Source of the DNA: Opimibacter sp041746735
Lineage (GTDB): Bacteria; Bacteroidota; Bacteroidia; Chitinophagales; Saprospiraceae
Reading direction: 5' to 3'
Length of the DNA stretch: 64,000 bases
NCBI GenBank assembly: GCA_041746735.1
Contig: JBGTGP010000024.1
Location: 1-64,000 of the forward strand
The notes under the pieces: model-generated
What the model saw: the letters and a program-made list of their open reading frames with translations, nothing else
The model's database searches: none
What the model was told of the DNA's origin: nothing
Position numbers and translations under genes: made by a program
Shown: positions 52,912 to 63,352 of the stretch, piece by piece
Numbering within the stretch: position 1 is the first letter of the stretch
How the letters are laid out: every line of letters begins with the position of its first letter

Positions 52912-55095
52912 TTACCCTTTCAAATTGGCATCTGTTTTCCCGGCGAGATCCAACAGGAAGGTGTACTCGAGTGCGATTTCTTTAAACTGGCGAAAGCGAC
53001 CTGAAGCACCTCCGTGACCAGCATCCAAGTTGGTGTACAGGAGGAGGGGATGTTGGTCTGTTTTCATTGTGCGCAGACGGGCCACCCATTTGGCCGGCTC
53101 CCAATATTGAACCTGACTGTCATGCAGTCCGGTGGTGACGAGCATCGGCGGATAGGCTTTCGCTTCTATATTGTCATATGGGGAGTAGCTCTTGATGTAA
53201 TCATAGTAGGTTTTGTCTTTTGGATTGCCCCATTCGTCAAATTCACCTGTAGTCAACGGAATACTTTCATCCAGCATCGTGGTGACGACATCCACAAACG
53301 GGACTGCGGCGACTACACCTGCCCACATGTCCGGCGCCATATTGATCACAGCCCCCATCAGCAGCCCCCCTGCAGATCCACCCATGGCAAACAAACGCCT
53401 GCCATCAGCGTACTTTTCGTCTACCAGAAATTTTCCGCAGTCAATGAAATCGGTAAATGTATTTTTCTTCTTGAGCAATTTGCCGTCTTCATACCATTGA
53501 CGCCCCATTTCTTCTCCTCCTCGGATATGAGCGATCGCATATACAAATCCCCGATTGAGCAGACTCAGGCGTGACATGCTGAAGGCCGGATCCATACTGG
53601 CTCCATACGAACCATAGGCGTACAACAGACAAGGGCTGGTACCATCCAATGGGGTGTCTTTGTGATAGACGATGGATAGCGGTATTTCAACACCATCCCT
53701 GGCTTTGGCCATGATGCGTTCACTGCTGTAATCAGCCGGATCAAATCCACCTAATACTTCCTGTTGCTTCAGGAGCGTCTTTTCTTTCGTCTGCATGTGA
53801 AAGTCATACGTGGTATTGGGAGTGGTCATGGACTGATAACTGATGCGCAACAGATCGGTATCAAATTCAGGATTGCCAGATGTGTAGGCGACATACGCCT
53901 TTTCACCAAACTCAATGTAATATTCCTTTCCGGCAGCAGGGATGACCCTAATTTGGGTTATACCAGCTTTACGTTCTGAAAGGACCAGATAATCTTTAAA
54001 TACGTCCATGCCTTCCAGTAGTACATCCGATCGGTGCGCAATGACTTCAGTCCAACGGTCCTCTCCGGTTTGACCAACGGGTGTTTTCATTAAACGGAAA
54101 TTCTGAGCATCCTTGTTGGTGCGGATATACCAGATATCATTGAAGTGTTCAATACTGTATTCCAGATTTCGGCGACGGGGATGAAAGATGGTAAATGTCC
54201 CTTCTGGGTTTGATGCATCGAGATAGCGGTATTCCTGGCTGAGAGTCGCATACGAACCGATGACGATGTACTTCCGGGACTTGGTTTTATACACGAAGGA
54301 GGAGAACGTTTCGTCCTTTTCTTCATAGATCAGCTTATCCGATGACACCGGGGTGCCCAATACATGCTTCCATATCCGATATCCGCGAAGCGTTTCATCT
54401 TTGGAGGTATAGAAAATAGTCTTGTTGTCTTCGGCCCAGATGGCACCGCCGCTTGTATTATGAATCATATCCGGAAGTAATTCACCGGTTGTAAGGTCTT
54501 TAAATCGGAGGGTATAAATTCGGCGGCTCAGGGTGTCTTCACCATAGGCCAGCAAACGGTTGTCCGGACTTACAGACCGGCCACCTACTGCGTAATAGTC
54601 AAATTCTCTGGCCAGCACATTGACATCCAGCATGACTTGTTCAGGTGCATCCATAGATCCCTTATGCCGGCTGTGGATAGGATATTCCTGACCATCCTCA
54701 TAGCGGGTGACATAGTAGTAACCATTGTCTTTGTATGGCACTGACATATCCGTTTGTTTGATTCTGCCGATCAGTTCATTGTAGAGTTTCTCCTGGAAGG
54801 GTTTGGCATGTGCCATCAGGGTGTCCAGGTATTGATTTTCCAAGGTGAGATAATCAATGACTTCCGGATTCTCCCGTTCGTTGAGCCAATAATAGGGATC
54901 CACGCGGGTATCGCCGTGGATGGTCAGTTCTTTCGGCTTCTGTGCCGCGAGAGGGGCAGGGATATTTTGACCGGCCATTTGCATGAGTGGGCTGGATATG
55001 GTGGATGATATAGTGGAAGATTCCGGTTTACATGCGCTGAAAGCTAAACAAGCTGAAACGCATACGATGAGGGCATGAAGATAAGGTGATTTCAT
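52912..55095 (-). CDS. Oligopeptidase B-like S9 peptidase, lipoprotein
   Basis: This protein has 727 residues from the ATG at 55095. An upstream start at 55149 only adds 18 residues before the signal. The signal ends CLAFSAC, a plausible lipobox with Cys21. An N-terminal beta-propeller (about 60-420) precedes the hydrolase domain with YGSYGASMDP, Ser in GGSAGGLLMG, Asp in TTGLHDSQVQYWEP and His in AGHGGASGR. The enzyme cleaves short peptides after basic residues. Location in the periplasm or on the membrane is inferred from the signal; most oligopeptidase B proteins are cytoplasmic. Confidence 0.92.
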   Translation of the reverse strand: MKSPYLHALIVCVSACLAFSACKPESSTISSTISSPLMQMAGQNIPAPLAAQKPKELTIHGDTRVDPYYWLNERENPEVIDYLTLENQYLDTLMAHAKPFQEKLYNELIGRIKQTDMSVPYKDNGYYYVTRYEDGQEYPIHSRHKGSMDAPEQVMLDVNVLAREFDYYAVGGRSVSPDNRLLAYGEDTLSRRIYTLRFKDLTTGELLPDMIHNTSGGAIWAEDNKTIFYTSKDETLRGYRIWKHVLGTPVSSDKLIYEEKDETFSSFVYKTKSRKYIVIGSYATLSQEYRYLDASNPEGTFTIFHPRRRNLEYSIEHFNDIWYIRTNKDAQNFRLMKTPVGQTGEDRWTEVIAHRSDVLLEGMDVFKDYLVLSERKAGITQIRVIPAAGKEYYIEFGEKAYVAYTSGNPEFDTDLLRISYQSMTTPNTTYDFHMQTKEKTLLKQQEVLGGFDPADYSSERIMAKARDGVEIPLSIVYHKDTPLDGTSPCLLYAYGSYGASMDPAFSMSRLSLLNRGFVYAIAHIRGGEEMGRQWYEDGKLLKKKNTFTDFIDCGKFLVDEKYADGRRLFAMGGSAGGLLMGAVINMAPDMWAGVVAAVPFVDVVTTMLDESIPLTTGEFDEWGNPKDKTYYDYIKSYSPYDNIEAKAYPPMLVTTGLHDSQVQYWEPAKWVARLRTMKTDQHPLLLYTNLDAGHGGASGRFRQFKEIALEYTFLLDLAGKTDANLKG

Positions 55096-55280
55096 AGAGA
55101 GGATAGCAGAATGTGATGTGAAAGGGTAGTGCAAGCTACCCGATACCATTTCGGGCCATGCTTTTCAATCCATAAAAGTAAACCGACTCAATGGAATAAT
55201 CAGCAAACCATATATGTCTTGAGGTGTTATCCGCTCAATGGTGGCTGGAAGACGTTTAGCACCAAATATTGATCGACGTA

Positions 55281-55314
55281 AAAAGGGGACGTCTGCTGGC
55301 AGACGTCCCCTTTT
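55281..55314 (-). terminator. Rho-independent terminator of the TonB receptor gene
   Basis: A perfect 16-bp stem (AAAAGGGGACGTCTGC and its complement) with a 2-nt loop starts 21 bp after the receptor stop. On the minus strand it ends in TTTTT. Confidence 0.85.
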
Positions 55315-55334
55315 GTAAAGGATTTGAATTGATC

Positions 55335-58300
55335 TTAATTAAAAGTATACCGTATACCCAATTGAATACGATACACATCATTGTTCAAAGAAGCAGATTT
55401 TTGGTAGGTCTCATCCAGCAATTTTGTACTGGTACCTGAGCCTGTAGTCTGCATTCTAAAGGAAGGCACACCATTGGCATCAACACCTGCGAAGGTTAGC
55501 GGGCGGGTATTAATGACCGAGTTACCTACACCCCAGTTTTTATTGATCAGGTTACCGGCATTGAGGATATCAGCCCTGAACTGTAAAGTGTTTTTATTCT
55601 TACCTGCATGGATATAAAATTCCTGTGCCAACGACACATCAAAACGCCATATCATCGGCATCAGCACCCCATTACGCTCAGCATACTGGCCACGACGACC
55701 GCTCAGGTATTCGTCCTGATTGATAAATGCTTCCCAGGCTGTAGCCTGAGCAGCAGCCGTAAACAGATTCCCGTTGACCGTTTGATCTACAAAAGTGATA
55801 TCAGTTGCGTTGTTGGGCACAAAGATCAGGTCATTGTTCGTGATACCATCACCATTCATGTCCTGGTTGTAGGTATAGGTAAATCGACCTTGATTGGCAC
55901 CATTCAGGAAAATACCGATCTGGGTTGCGCCAAAATCGAGGTAGTCGATTTTATAACTTAGGGCCGCCAGGAAACGGTTACGCTGATCAAATTGAGTATA
56001 GGCTAGGTCCGGATAGTTCGGACCATTGACATGGGCAATATTGTTGAACGAACCGCTCGCAATCGAACCTGCATCCACCAGGTTTCTGGCCGAACCAAAA
56101 TTATAGGCTACTTTACTAAAAAGACCGTTCGCAAACTTCTTCTCGAGAGATGCCGTAAGCGTGACGGACTCCCCTACATTCTGATTGGTCAGATAGTAGG
56201 CTCCGGTGACATTGTCATTGATACGAACTGCATTATTCAGCGCGGAGCCGCTCAAACCTGATCCTGGATAGCGGGGCCGATTATCAGGACCTGCAAATGT
56301 CGCAGTGGTAGGTTCCAAATTGATGTTTTGGTAGCTCATACCATTGATGTCCTTGTTGTAAATACCTTCGAGGGTGAAGATGAAGTCACTGAACAGCTTC
56401 TTATCAACAGCAAGATTCGACCGCCATACCTGTGGGAACTTAAAGTCTTCCGCCGTAATATTGATCTCATACGAAGAAGGAGCAGCTGGATTGGTAATGA
56501 ACTGACCTGGCGTAGGGGTAAATGGTCTTGTATCGGTATTGTCGATTTGCTCAAAACCGGTCAGTACCCCGTTATTTCCAATCTGATTAGAGATCCAGAC
56601 GAACGATGGACGGCCTGTAAAAATCCCGGTTCCACCACGAAGCTGGAAGTCTTTTTTCCCCGTCACATCATAGTTAAAACCAAGCCTTGGTGAAAACAAA
56701 GGTTTCGCATCAGGAAGTTTTGCTGTGCTGACACTTAATGGATTGCCTTCAGGATCACGATACGTGTGGCCCAGGACCTGCTCGTTTTCATAACCGGTCT
56801 CTCCGAAGAATGGAATATCCATACGGATGCCCGCTGTCAGTGTAAGTTGTGAGTTAACCGACATCTCATCCTGTACATAAGCGCCTATGTATGTTACTTC
56901 AGTCGGTTGTACGGGTTCAGCACCACCAGGCAGTGCGGAGTACCTGTACTGGAACCGGCGCAAGCTTACTGGCGAGGTCGTCCGGGAAGGGTTAGCTATT
57001 GCGTCGTTCATATCTGTATAAAATTCATCCAGACTATTGTACACAAACACACCCTGTGAACCCGGGAAGAATACGTTCCGGAATTCAAGTCGCTCAAGAC
57101 TTACACCGGCGGTTACAGTATGCTTGTTGAGATAAAATGAGAGATTATTCTGCAATTGATACGTTTTATACTCAAGTTGGTTAGAAGGTGTAAAAGGTTC
57201 AAAACCGGTGGTGATATAGGTCTGACCTTCTTTCTGTATCTCGATCAAGGGGAAGATCTCACCATACGTACCCCGGTTTTCGCTTTGGAAGGTATAGCCG
57301 GCGATAAAGTTGTTGGAGACTTTATTGCTGAGCAGGGAGTTCAGTTCACCGATGATATTGGTAATCTTGTCAAACTGGATATAGTTTGAATTACGGAAAC
57401 TCATGGCACGGCCATTCTCGCGTCGGTTTCCAAAACCGAGGGAAGAACTATTGCTGACCAAAATATCAGATTCGGAATCCAGACGGTTGAAGCGAAGGCT
57501 GAAACGATGCTTATCACTCATGTTCCAGTCCAGTTTTGCAAAATATTTATCTCCTACCGTATTCAGATCATAGCCTTCCGAGATACCGGTTTCATATCCA
57601 AAATTTTCGCGGAGGAAACTGGAGACACCTTCGAGATCGGAGGCCAGTACACGCGTTTTATTGCCGGTGACTTCTTCGTTACCCGTGTTGGATTGGTCCA
57701 GATACGGATTGGCTCTGCGCTCTAATTCGGCGCTGACAAAGAAGAACAGTTTATTCTTCACCAGCGGACCACCCAGACGGAAGCCGTACTGTTTGATATC
57801 AAACTGATTTTGATCCCGGTTAAATTCAATATCACCGGCTTTATTTCCTGATAGGTTTTGATTGCGGAAATTATAAAAAACTGAACCGGAAAGCGTGTTG
57901 GTACCTGAGCGAGTCACTGCATTGATACCTGCACCGACAAAACCCGCCTGTCGTACATCATACGGTGCGAGGTTGACCTGTACTTCTTCTATGGCGTCAA
58001 GGCTGATAGGAGAGATACCGGTACGGCCACCGGGCTCTCCGGTAAGACCAAAGCTGTTATTCAACAGAGAACCATCAATCGTCACATTGTTCATCCGGTT
58101 GTCTTGTCCGCCAAATGATGTTCCAAAAGAAGCTGTACTGGCCTGTGGTGTCAGCCTGGCAAAATCAATAAAATTACGATTAAGCGTCGGCAAGGAATTC
58201 AACTGTTGTTCTGTAATGTTGTTGGCAGCTCCAGTACGACCTGAAGTAAATACGTCATTCCTGTCGGCCGTGACGATAATATCGGTTAAGGCAATGGAGG

Positions 58301-58664
58301 TAGACTGCAGTGTAATATTGAACGAAGCAGGAGTACCCAAACTCAAAAAGATATTGTCCAACACCCGGCTTTCGTATCCGGTATAGCTGATCGTAACAGA
58401 GTAAGGCCCCCCGATCCTCATACCCGGAATGGTAAAACGACCATCCAGATTGGTCACGGTACCGTATGTAGAGCCAGATGGAGTGTGGACGGCCACCACG
58501 TTGGCTCCGATCAGCGATTCGCGGTTTTCATCCGTCACCATACCTGTAATAGAGGATGTGGTGATTTGAGCTAAAAGCGAATGGCTCATGCCCAGTCCGA
58601 CAAGGCATAATACAAGCACAATCAACCTTTTACTGTTGATCATGGAATAGTAAAGTTCTTTCAT
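55335..58664 (-). CDS. Oar-like TonB-dependent outer-membrane receptor
   Basis: This 1109-residue protein has a signal peptide ending near SLLAQ (residue 33). A carboxypeptidase-regulatory-like beta sandwich (about 35-125; SITGMVTDENRESLIGANV) comes first, then a TonB plug with DIIVTADRNDVF and NNVTIDGSLLNNSFG (to about 260). The rest is a long barrel ending QLGIRYTFN, with the terminal Phe-Asn typical of outer-membrane proteins. Oar-like receptors take up unknown large substrates. No SusD partner is adjacent. It has its own -7 box and a strong terminator, so it forms a single-gene unit. Confidence 0.92.
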   Translation of the reverse strand: MKELYYSMINSKRLIVLVLCLVGLGMSHSLLAQITTSSITGMVTDENRESLIGANVVAVHTPSGSTYGTVTNLDGRFTIPGMRIGGPYSVTISYTGYESRVLDNIFLSLGTPASFNITLQSTSIALTDIIVTADRNDVFTSGRTGAANNITEQQLNSLPTLNRNFIDFARLTPQASTASFGTSFGGQDNRMNNVTIDGSLLNNSFGLTGEPGGRTGISPISLDAIEEVQVNLAPYDVRQAGFVGAGINAVTRSGTNTLSGSVFYNFRNQNLSGNKAGDIEFNRDQNQFDIKQYGFRLGGPLVKNKLFFFVSAELERRANPYLDQSNTGNEEVTGNKTRVLASDLEGVSSFLRENFGYETGISEGYDLNTVGDKYFAKLDWNMSDKHRFSLRFNRLDSESDILVSNSSSLGFGNRRENGRAMSFRNSNYIQFDKITNIIGELNSLLSNKVSNNFIAGYTFQSENRGTYGEIFPLIEIQKEGQTYITTGFEPFTPSNQLEYKTYQLQNNLSFYLNKHTVTAGVSLERLEFRNVFFPGSQGVFVYNSLDEFYTDMNDAIANPSRTTSPVSLRRFQYRYSALPGGAEPVQPTEVTYIGAYVQDEMSVNSQLTLTAGIRMDIPFFGETGYENEQVLGHTYRDPEGNPLSVSTAKLPDAKPLFSPRLGFNYDVTGKKDFQLRGGTGIFTGRPSFVWISNQIGNNGVLTGFEQIDNTDTRPFTPTPGQFITNPAAPSSYEINITAEDFKFPQVWRSNLAVDKKLFSDFIFTLEGIYNKDINGMSYQNINLEPTTATFAGPDNRPRYPGSGLSGSALNNAVRINDNVTGAYYLTNQNVGESVTLTASLEKKFANGLFSKVAYNFGSARNLVDAGSIASGSFNNIAHVNGPNYPDLAYTQFDQRNRFLAALSYKIDYLDFGATQIGIFLNGANQGRFTYTYNQDMNGDGITNNDLIFVPNNATDITFVDQTVNGNLFTAAAQATAWEAFINQDEYLSGRRGQYAERNGVLMPMIWRFDVSLAQEFYIHAGKNKNTLQFRADILNAGNLINKNWGVGNSVINTRPLTFAGVDANGVPSFRMQTTGSGTSTKLLDETYQKSASLNNDVYRIQLGIRYTFN

Positions 58665-58697
58665 AAAGGTTTGGATTAAAGTGAACTAAAGGAGCGG

Positions 58698-58705
58698 TAA
58701 AGGTA
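58698..58705 (-). promoter_or_regulatory. Near-consensus -7 box TACCTTTA
   Basis: It matches TAnnTTTG except for the last base, on the minus strand, 33 bp before the TonB receptor ATG at 58664. Confidence 0.4.
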
Positions 58706-58793
58706 AACTCATATATGAGATTGTAATATAAAAGAATTGTATATAAATATGAAAGATTCTGTCAATTTTCTCCATGCACCAGTCGAATCGTCC

Positions 58794-58801
58794 TACCTTT
58801 G
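58794..58801 (+). promoter_or_regulatory. Bacteroidota -7 box TACCTTTG
   Basis: This is an exact TAnnTTTG match, 27 bp before the ATG at 58829. It overlaps the TTG that would be the longest start of the gene, which argues for 58829. Confidence 0.6.
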
Positions 58802-58828
58802 GCGAATCACCATTTTCTTCGCCTTTCT

Positions 58829-59746
58829 ATGCCACAAGTGACATCCAACCTCCTGATGATCAGACCTTTTTCGTTTGGATTCAATGAGGAAACCGCAACG
58901 GACAATGCCTTTCAATCCCGACCTGATCCAGCTTCACAGGCCGACATTTCCCGTAAAGCAGGGGAGGAGTTCGACCACTTCGTGACCCTCCTGAGAGGGG
59001 AAGGTGTACTGGTAACCGTAATCGAGGATACACCCATGCCCCGAAAACCAGATGCCCTCTTTCCCAACAATTGGGTGTCCTTTCACGAAGATGGTACGGT
59101 CATCACCTATCCCATGTATTCAGCCATGCGAAGGCATGAACGCCGTGACGATATTATCCGGCAGTTGGGTAACCGTTTTAAGGTCAGCGACAGAATTCGG
59201 TTTGAATCCTATGAGGAAAGAAAACAGTACCTCGAAGGCACCGGCAGCATGGTGCTGGACCGGGAGAATAAAATAGCCTATGCCTGCCTCAGCGAAAGGA
59301 CGAATGCCGCTGTACTGGAAGATTGGTCAGAAGAACTGGGGTATACGCTCCATACCTTTCATGCCTTCAGCCAGGAAAAACCGATCTACCATACCAATGT
59401 CATGATGGCCATTGCATCCCAACTGGCCGTCGTCTGTCTCGAGTGTGTACCCGATGCACTCGAACGCCAGGCGTTACATGACAGCCTGGCCAAATACAGA
59501 CCGGTTCTCGAAATATCAGCTCAGCAAATCCTTGATTTTGCCGGCAATATGCTGGCCATCCGGAATAGTCAAAATGAAGAACTCATGGTGATGTCAGAAA
59601 GAGCGCGGCTCAGCCTGACCCCTGAACAAGTGTCCCTGATCGAGCAGCACACCAGAATTGTTTCTACACCGCTCAACACCATTGAGGACATAGGAGGTGG
59701 CAGCGCAAGATGCATGATCGCGGAGGTGTTTCTTGAACCGAAATAG
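58829..59746 (+). CDS. Amidinotransferase-fold hydrolase (CtlX-like)
   Basis: This protein has 305 residues from the ATG at 58829 (MPQVTSNLLMIRPFSFGFNE). The fold family is that of arginine deiminase-type guanidine-modifying enzymes: PDALFPNNWVSFHEDG near 74-90 (Asp and His region), EGTGSMVLD near 145, IYHTNVMMAI with the catalytic His, and GGGSARCMIAEVF with the likely nucleophilic Cys. This combination matches CtlX, reported to act on citrulline. It could also act on another ureido or guanidino compound. It is divergent from the TonB receptor and stands alone. Confidence 0.85.
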   Translation: MPQVTSNLLMIRPFSFGFNEETATDNAFQSRPDPASQADISRKAGEEFDHFVTLLRGEGVLVTVIEDTPMPRKPDALFPNNWVSFHEDGTVITYPMYSAMRRHERRDDIIRQLGNRFKVSDRIRFESYEERKQYLEGTGSMVLDRENKIAYACLSERTNAAVLEDWSEELGYTLHTFHAFSQEKPIYHTNVMMAIASQLAVVCLECVPDALERQALHDSLAKYRPVLEISAQQILDFAGNMLAIRNSQNEELMVMSERARLSLTPEQVSLIEQHTRIVSTPLNTIEDIGGGSARCMIAEVFLEPK

Positions 59747-59788
59747 TTTTACGTAATTTGTAGTTCTGCACTCATAACCCATTCCATT

Positions 59789-61507
59789 ATGCGCACATCT
59801 GTACAACTTTTCCTCTCGCTGTCAGGGATATTCCTATTATCCTCACTGTCAGCACAGGTAGTTATCAATGAGATCAGCTACAATCCACCTGAATCCGGAG
59901 TCGACTCCCTGGAATATATCGAACTCTTTAATGCCGGCAACCAGGTCGTCCATATAGGAGGCTGGTATTTTTCAGCCGGTATCGAAGATACACTTCCGGA
60001 TGTAGATCTGCAGGCCGGAGATTATTTTGTGACGGCCATCAGTGCTCAGGCCATGATGAATGTGTTTGGGATATCAGTCCACCAATGGAAAGGCGGAGCT
60101 CTTAACAATAATGGCGAACTTCTCACACTTGTCGATCAGTTTGGAAATGAAGTGAGCAGTGTCCTGTTCGATGATTCCGATCCCTGGCCGACAGAGCCTG
60201 ATGGCAACGGACCCTCCCTCGAATTGAAAGATCCTTTTCTGGACCTCAATGATGGCGCCAGCTGGCAGGCCAGTGGCGGAAGTACCGGTGTGATCATCAA
60301 TGGAGTTGAAGTTTTCGGAACGCCCGGTGCCCAGAACTCTGGCGGTGGAAATCCTGGTGCAGATCTCACGATCAACCTGGCTCATCTCGCCTTTCATCCC
60401 TCCATTGCCGTCATCAAAGTGGGTGATGTGGTACGTTGGGTCAATAACGAGAACGATTTTCACAATGTCAATGGCACTACAGGCACATATCCAGACAATC
60501 CCGAAGGCTTTTTAAGTGGAGGCCCGGCATTAGGTCCCTGGGAGTATGAATTTGAATTTACAATTCCTGGCACCTACCACTACCAATGCGATCCCCATGT
60601 ACTGCAGGGCATGACTGGCATTATATATGTATACGATCCGTTGCAGTATACGGACTTCCCGCTGTCCGCCTTGCGATTGGTCAATGACAATGGTGTGGCG
60701 CTTTTTGATGGCGTACCTACTCGGATAACCGGTGTTGTACACGGTGTTAACTTTCAGCCCTCCGGTTATTCCTTCTATGTGATCAACAGTGCTAATATGG
60801 GAATCAATGTCTTTGCATTCACCCCGTTGGCCTATACGGTAACAGAGGGTGATGCATTGCGTGTTTCCGGGACCATCGATCAGTTCAACGGACTGCTCGA
60901 GATCATTCCGGATGATATCGAGGTCCTGTCGACAGGTGTACCACTGGTGAGCCCTCGTGAATTATTTGAGGTCACCGAAGAGGATGAAGGCAGTTATGTC
61001 TATGCGCACTCACTGCATGTCGATAGTGTGAGCAACGTAAGCGCTGGAGGCTTTACGATTTATACTACCTTCTTAGGCGAATACACGATTCTGATTCGGG
61101 TAGATGCTGATGCCAATATTGGTCTCGGATCCGATGATTTTCATCCGGGGGCCTGGATCGGAGTAACGGGCATCGGCACTCAGTTTGACAATAGTTTTCC
61201 CTACACATCCGGGTATCAGATACTGGCACTGTATATCTATATACTGATCGACGGCATAGAGTTGCTGGACAACTCCGCTATCCAGATGTTTCCAAATCCC
61301 ACATCCGGAGACTTTCGATTGATCAGCGATTTAACCATGCACTCAGCCACATTGTATACGCTCGACGGCAAAATCATAGCCCATGATCAGGTGCAGGAAG
61401 CTGAGCACATGATGAAGTTCAAAGATATTCCCGCGGGTATGTATATGGTACGAGTTGTTACAGAAGAAGGTGTCTGGCTGTCCAGGTTGATGGTACAGCA
61501 ACCCTAA
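59789..61507 (+). CDS. Exported lamin-tail and cupredoxin-domain protein with T9SS sorting domain
   Basis: This 572-residue protein has a signal peptide ending near SLSAQ (residue 23). A lamin tail domain follows (about 24-140; VVINEISYNPPESG, YIELFNAG). Then a plastocyanin-like domain (about 190-280) whose His in DFHNV and the Cys-His-Met set in YHYQCDPHVLQGMTG form a type-1 copper site. Residues about 290-480 resemble an OB-fold-like nuclease-associated region, and the end (QMFPNPTSGDF to SRLMVQQP) is the T9SS type A sorting domain. Copper binding and surface display are likely; the role is unknown. Confidence 0.88.
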   Translation: MRTSVQLFLSLSGIFLLSSLSAQVVINEISYNPPESGVDSLEYIELFNAGNQVVHIGGWYFSAGIEDTLPDVDLQAGDYFVTAISAQAMMNVFGISVHQWKGGALNNNGELLTLVDQFGNEVSSVLFDDSDPWPTEPDGNGPSLELKDPFLDLNDGASWQASGGSTGVIINGVEVFGTPGAQNSGGGNPGADLTINLAHLAFHPSIAVIKVGDVVRWVNNENDFHNVNGTTGTYPDNPEGFLSGGPALGPWEYEFEFTIPGTYHYQCDPHVLQGMTGIIYVYDPLQYTDFPLSALRLVNDNGVALFDGVPTRITGVVHGVNFQPSGYSFYVINSANMGINVFAFTPLAYTVTEGDALRVSGTIDQFNGLLEIIPDDIEVLSTGVPLVSPRELFEVTEEDEGSYVYAHSLHVDSVSNVSAGGFTIYTTFLGEYTILIRVDADANIGLGSDDFHPGAWIGVTGIGTQFDNSFPYTSGYQILALYIYILIDGIELLDNSAIQMFPNPTSGDFRLISDLTMHSATLYTLDGKIIAHDQVQEAEHMMKFKDIPAGMYMVRVVTEEGVWLSRLMVQQP

Positions 61508-61613
61508 AAAGACAGGCAGAGAAAGGGAGGAACATGTCGGGCAGGATAATAGAGCAAACCTTTTCTATTCCAACAGACCCAACTGGAGGTATACTGATAC
61601 GTGTACAGCGACC

Positions 61614-62282
61614 TTATACATTTCGGAATGCCTCCAGATACAATTGAATGTATTGCTCCTTTTCGCGGAGACGGTATTGCATGACCCAGCGCGGATGGGG
61701 TAGGGGGACGATCCTCTCCCACCATTGATATTCCTCATTGAGTTTGCGGAGATACGAATAATTTTTTCCCTGACCGAGACAGTATACCACAGAGCGGTCT
61801 CCACCAAATGCGAGTTGTGCCGTAATGTTCGCGATGATAAAAGGCCGGATAGCCATCGCCATCGCAGGGTCATCGTAGTAATTGAAGTTTTTTCCTTTTC
61901 GGATCAAACCCAATGGACTGAGCGAGGTTATGTGAAATCGCGTATAAAATGCTTCACATCCTCCAAACGCCGCAATCATGTCATACACGAATACACTGGA
62001 CAATTCCTGCTTTTTAGAAAAGTCGTTTGGAATGCCAATCTGTTCAAGCCGAACCGGATCCGTAAAGGGAACACCGGTGAGACCTGCTCCGAAACGCCCG
62101 GGATTGATCCCCAAAATAAAAGTACGTGGATGCGTATCCTGAAAGTACATTCCGTAGAAATCGGTCATGCATTGCTGAGTACGCCTATCACGATATGGCA
62201 AGAGCCACTCCACATCCTCGGGCAATAAAATGGAGGGATGCAGGTTAAAATGATAATCGAGTATGCGATTGCTCCAGGTCAT
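61614..62282 (-). CDS. SMUG2-like uracil-DNA glycosylase family protein
   Basis: This protein has 222 residues from the ATG at 62282 (MTWSNRILDYHFNLH); a TTG at 62306 is a weaker alternative. The core motif ILGINPGRFGAGLTGVPF near residues 55-72 is the water-activating loop of the UDG superfamily, and PHPRWVMQYR near the C-terminus is the DNA-intercalation/leucine-loop equivalent. This matches the SMUG2 subfamily, which removes uracil and other deaminated bases. No operon partner is adjacent. Confidence 0.87.
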   Translation of the reverse strand: MTWSNRILDYHFNLHPSILLPEDVEWLLPYRDRRTQQCMTDFYGMYFQDTHPRTFILGINPGRFGAGLTGVPFTDPVRLEQIGIPNDFSKKQELSSVFVYDMIAAFGGCEAFYTRFHITSLSPLGLIRKGKNFNYYDDPAMAMAIRPFIIANITAQLAFGGDRSVVYCLGQGKNYSYLRKLNEEYQWWERIVPLPHPRWVMQYRLREKEQYIQLYLEAFRNV

Positions 62283-62397
62283 AGTTGAATGGACATATCG
62301 AAGCAAAGGAACGATTTTCTTTATTCACGGTTTTATTCGTACGGACTTACAATTGCCAACTTAATCCTATTTTGCAGACACCTGGTATAGATATAAG

Positions 62398-63282
62398 ATG
62401 ATGAATGTGATCGGCTTTAGTTTATTTATTTCGATGGCTGTTATGGTGGCCTGCGCAGCAGTAGGGTCCTCCAATACAGCCTTAAAACCATTACAGCCCC
62501 TGCCACCCGAAATGAATGAAAGTTCAGGTCTGATCCTGCTGGACCATGATTTGTATCTGGGCCTGAATGATAGTGGAAATCCTGCCGAACTCTATCTCTT
62601 CAGTCTGAACCCGGATATCCCGTTACGCACCATTCAGGTGCTGGGGGCTACCAATCGGGATTGGGAGGAACTAGCGGATGATGACGAGTATATATATATT
62701 GGGGATACCGGCAATAATAGCGGCTTTAGAAAGGATCTGGCGATTTATCGTGTTCCAAAGTCCGGTTTGATGACTGCAACCGAGGTAGGAGCCGAACGTA
62801 TTTCGTTTTATTATCCGGAGCAAGATGAATACAATCCATCCAGATCACACAATTTTGACTGTGAAGCCATGGTCAGTCTGGGTGACAGTTTGTACCTGTT
62901 TACAAAAAATCGTGGAGATCAGCAGACAGACTTCTACCGTTTACCCAAAACTCCAGGCCATTATCCTGCTATTTGGATGGGACGTTTTGATGCCAAAGGC
63001 TTAGTGACCGGAGCTGACATCCGTTCGACGGATCAGGGGCATGAACTGGCACTCATTGGATACCGGATGAACCGCGGCCGTTACCAGGCTTTTCTACTGA
63101 TTTTTGATCCCCAACCTTCCAGCCATTTTTTCTCAGGTTCGGCCCGGAGGATTGATCTGGATGTGACGCTTCAAACGGAGACGGTTCTGTTTTACGATGA
63201 ACGTACCGTACTGATCACCAATGAAGAAGAACACGGTGATGAGGGCTTTATGTATCTGGTGGATATCGGAAAAGCAAAATAA
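62398..63282 (+). CDS. Propeller-like lipoprotein of unknown function
   Basis: This 294-residue protein starts with a hydrophobic signal and a possible lipobox (MVACAAVGSS, Cys19). The mature part opens with NESSGLILLDHDLYLGLNDSGNPAELYLF and continues DEYIYIGDTGNN and FDCEAMVSLGDSLYLFTKNR, a pattern of short WD-like or esterase-like beta blades. Such proteins resemble the periplasmic SdiA-regulated or phytase-like propellers, but I cannot place it firmly. It carries no T9SS domain. Neighbours give no clue. Confidence 0.72.
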   Translation: MMNVIGFSLFISMAVMVACAAVGSSNTALKPLQPLPPEMNESSGLILLDHDLYLGLNDSGNPAELYLFSLNPDIPLRTIQVLGATNRDWEELADDDEYIYIGDTGNNSGFRKDLAIYRVPKSGLMTATEVGAERISFYYPEQDEYNPSRSHNFDCEAMVSLGDSLYLFTKNRGDQQTDFYRLPKTPGHYPAIWMGRFDAKGLVTGADIRSTDQGHELALIGYRMNRGRYQAFLLIFDPQPSSHFFSGSARRIDLDVTLQTETVLFYDERTVLITNEEEHGDEGFMYLVDIGKAK

Positions 63283-63352
63283 TTATTCCCATAACTTATA
63301 TTATGTTAAATAGCATAATTCATCCTGATCGATAACCATTTCAGTCTCCGGC

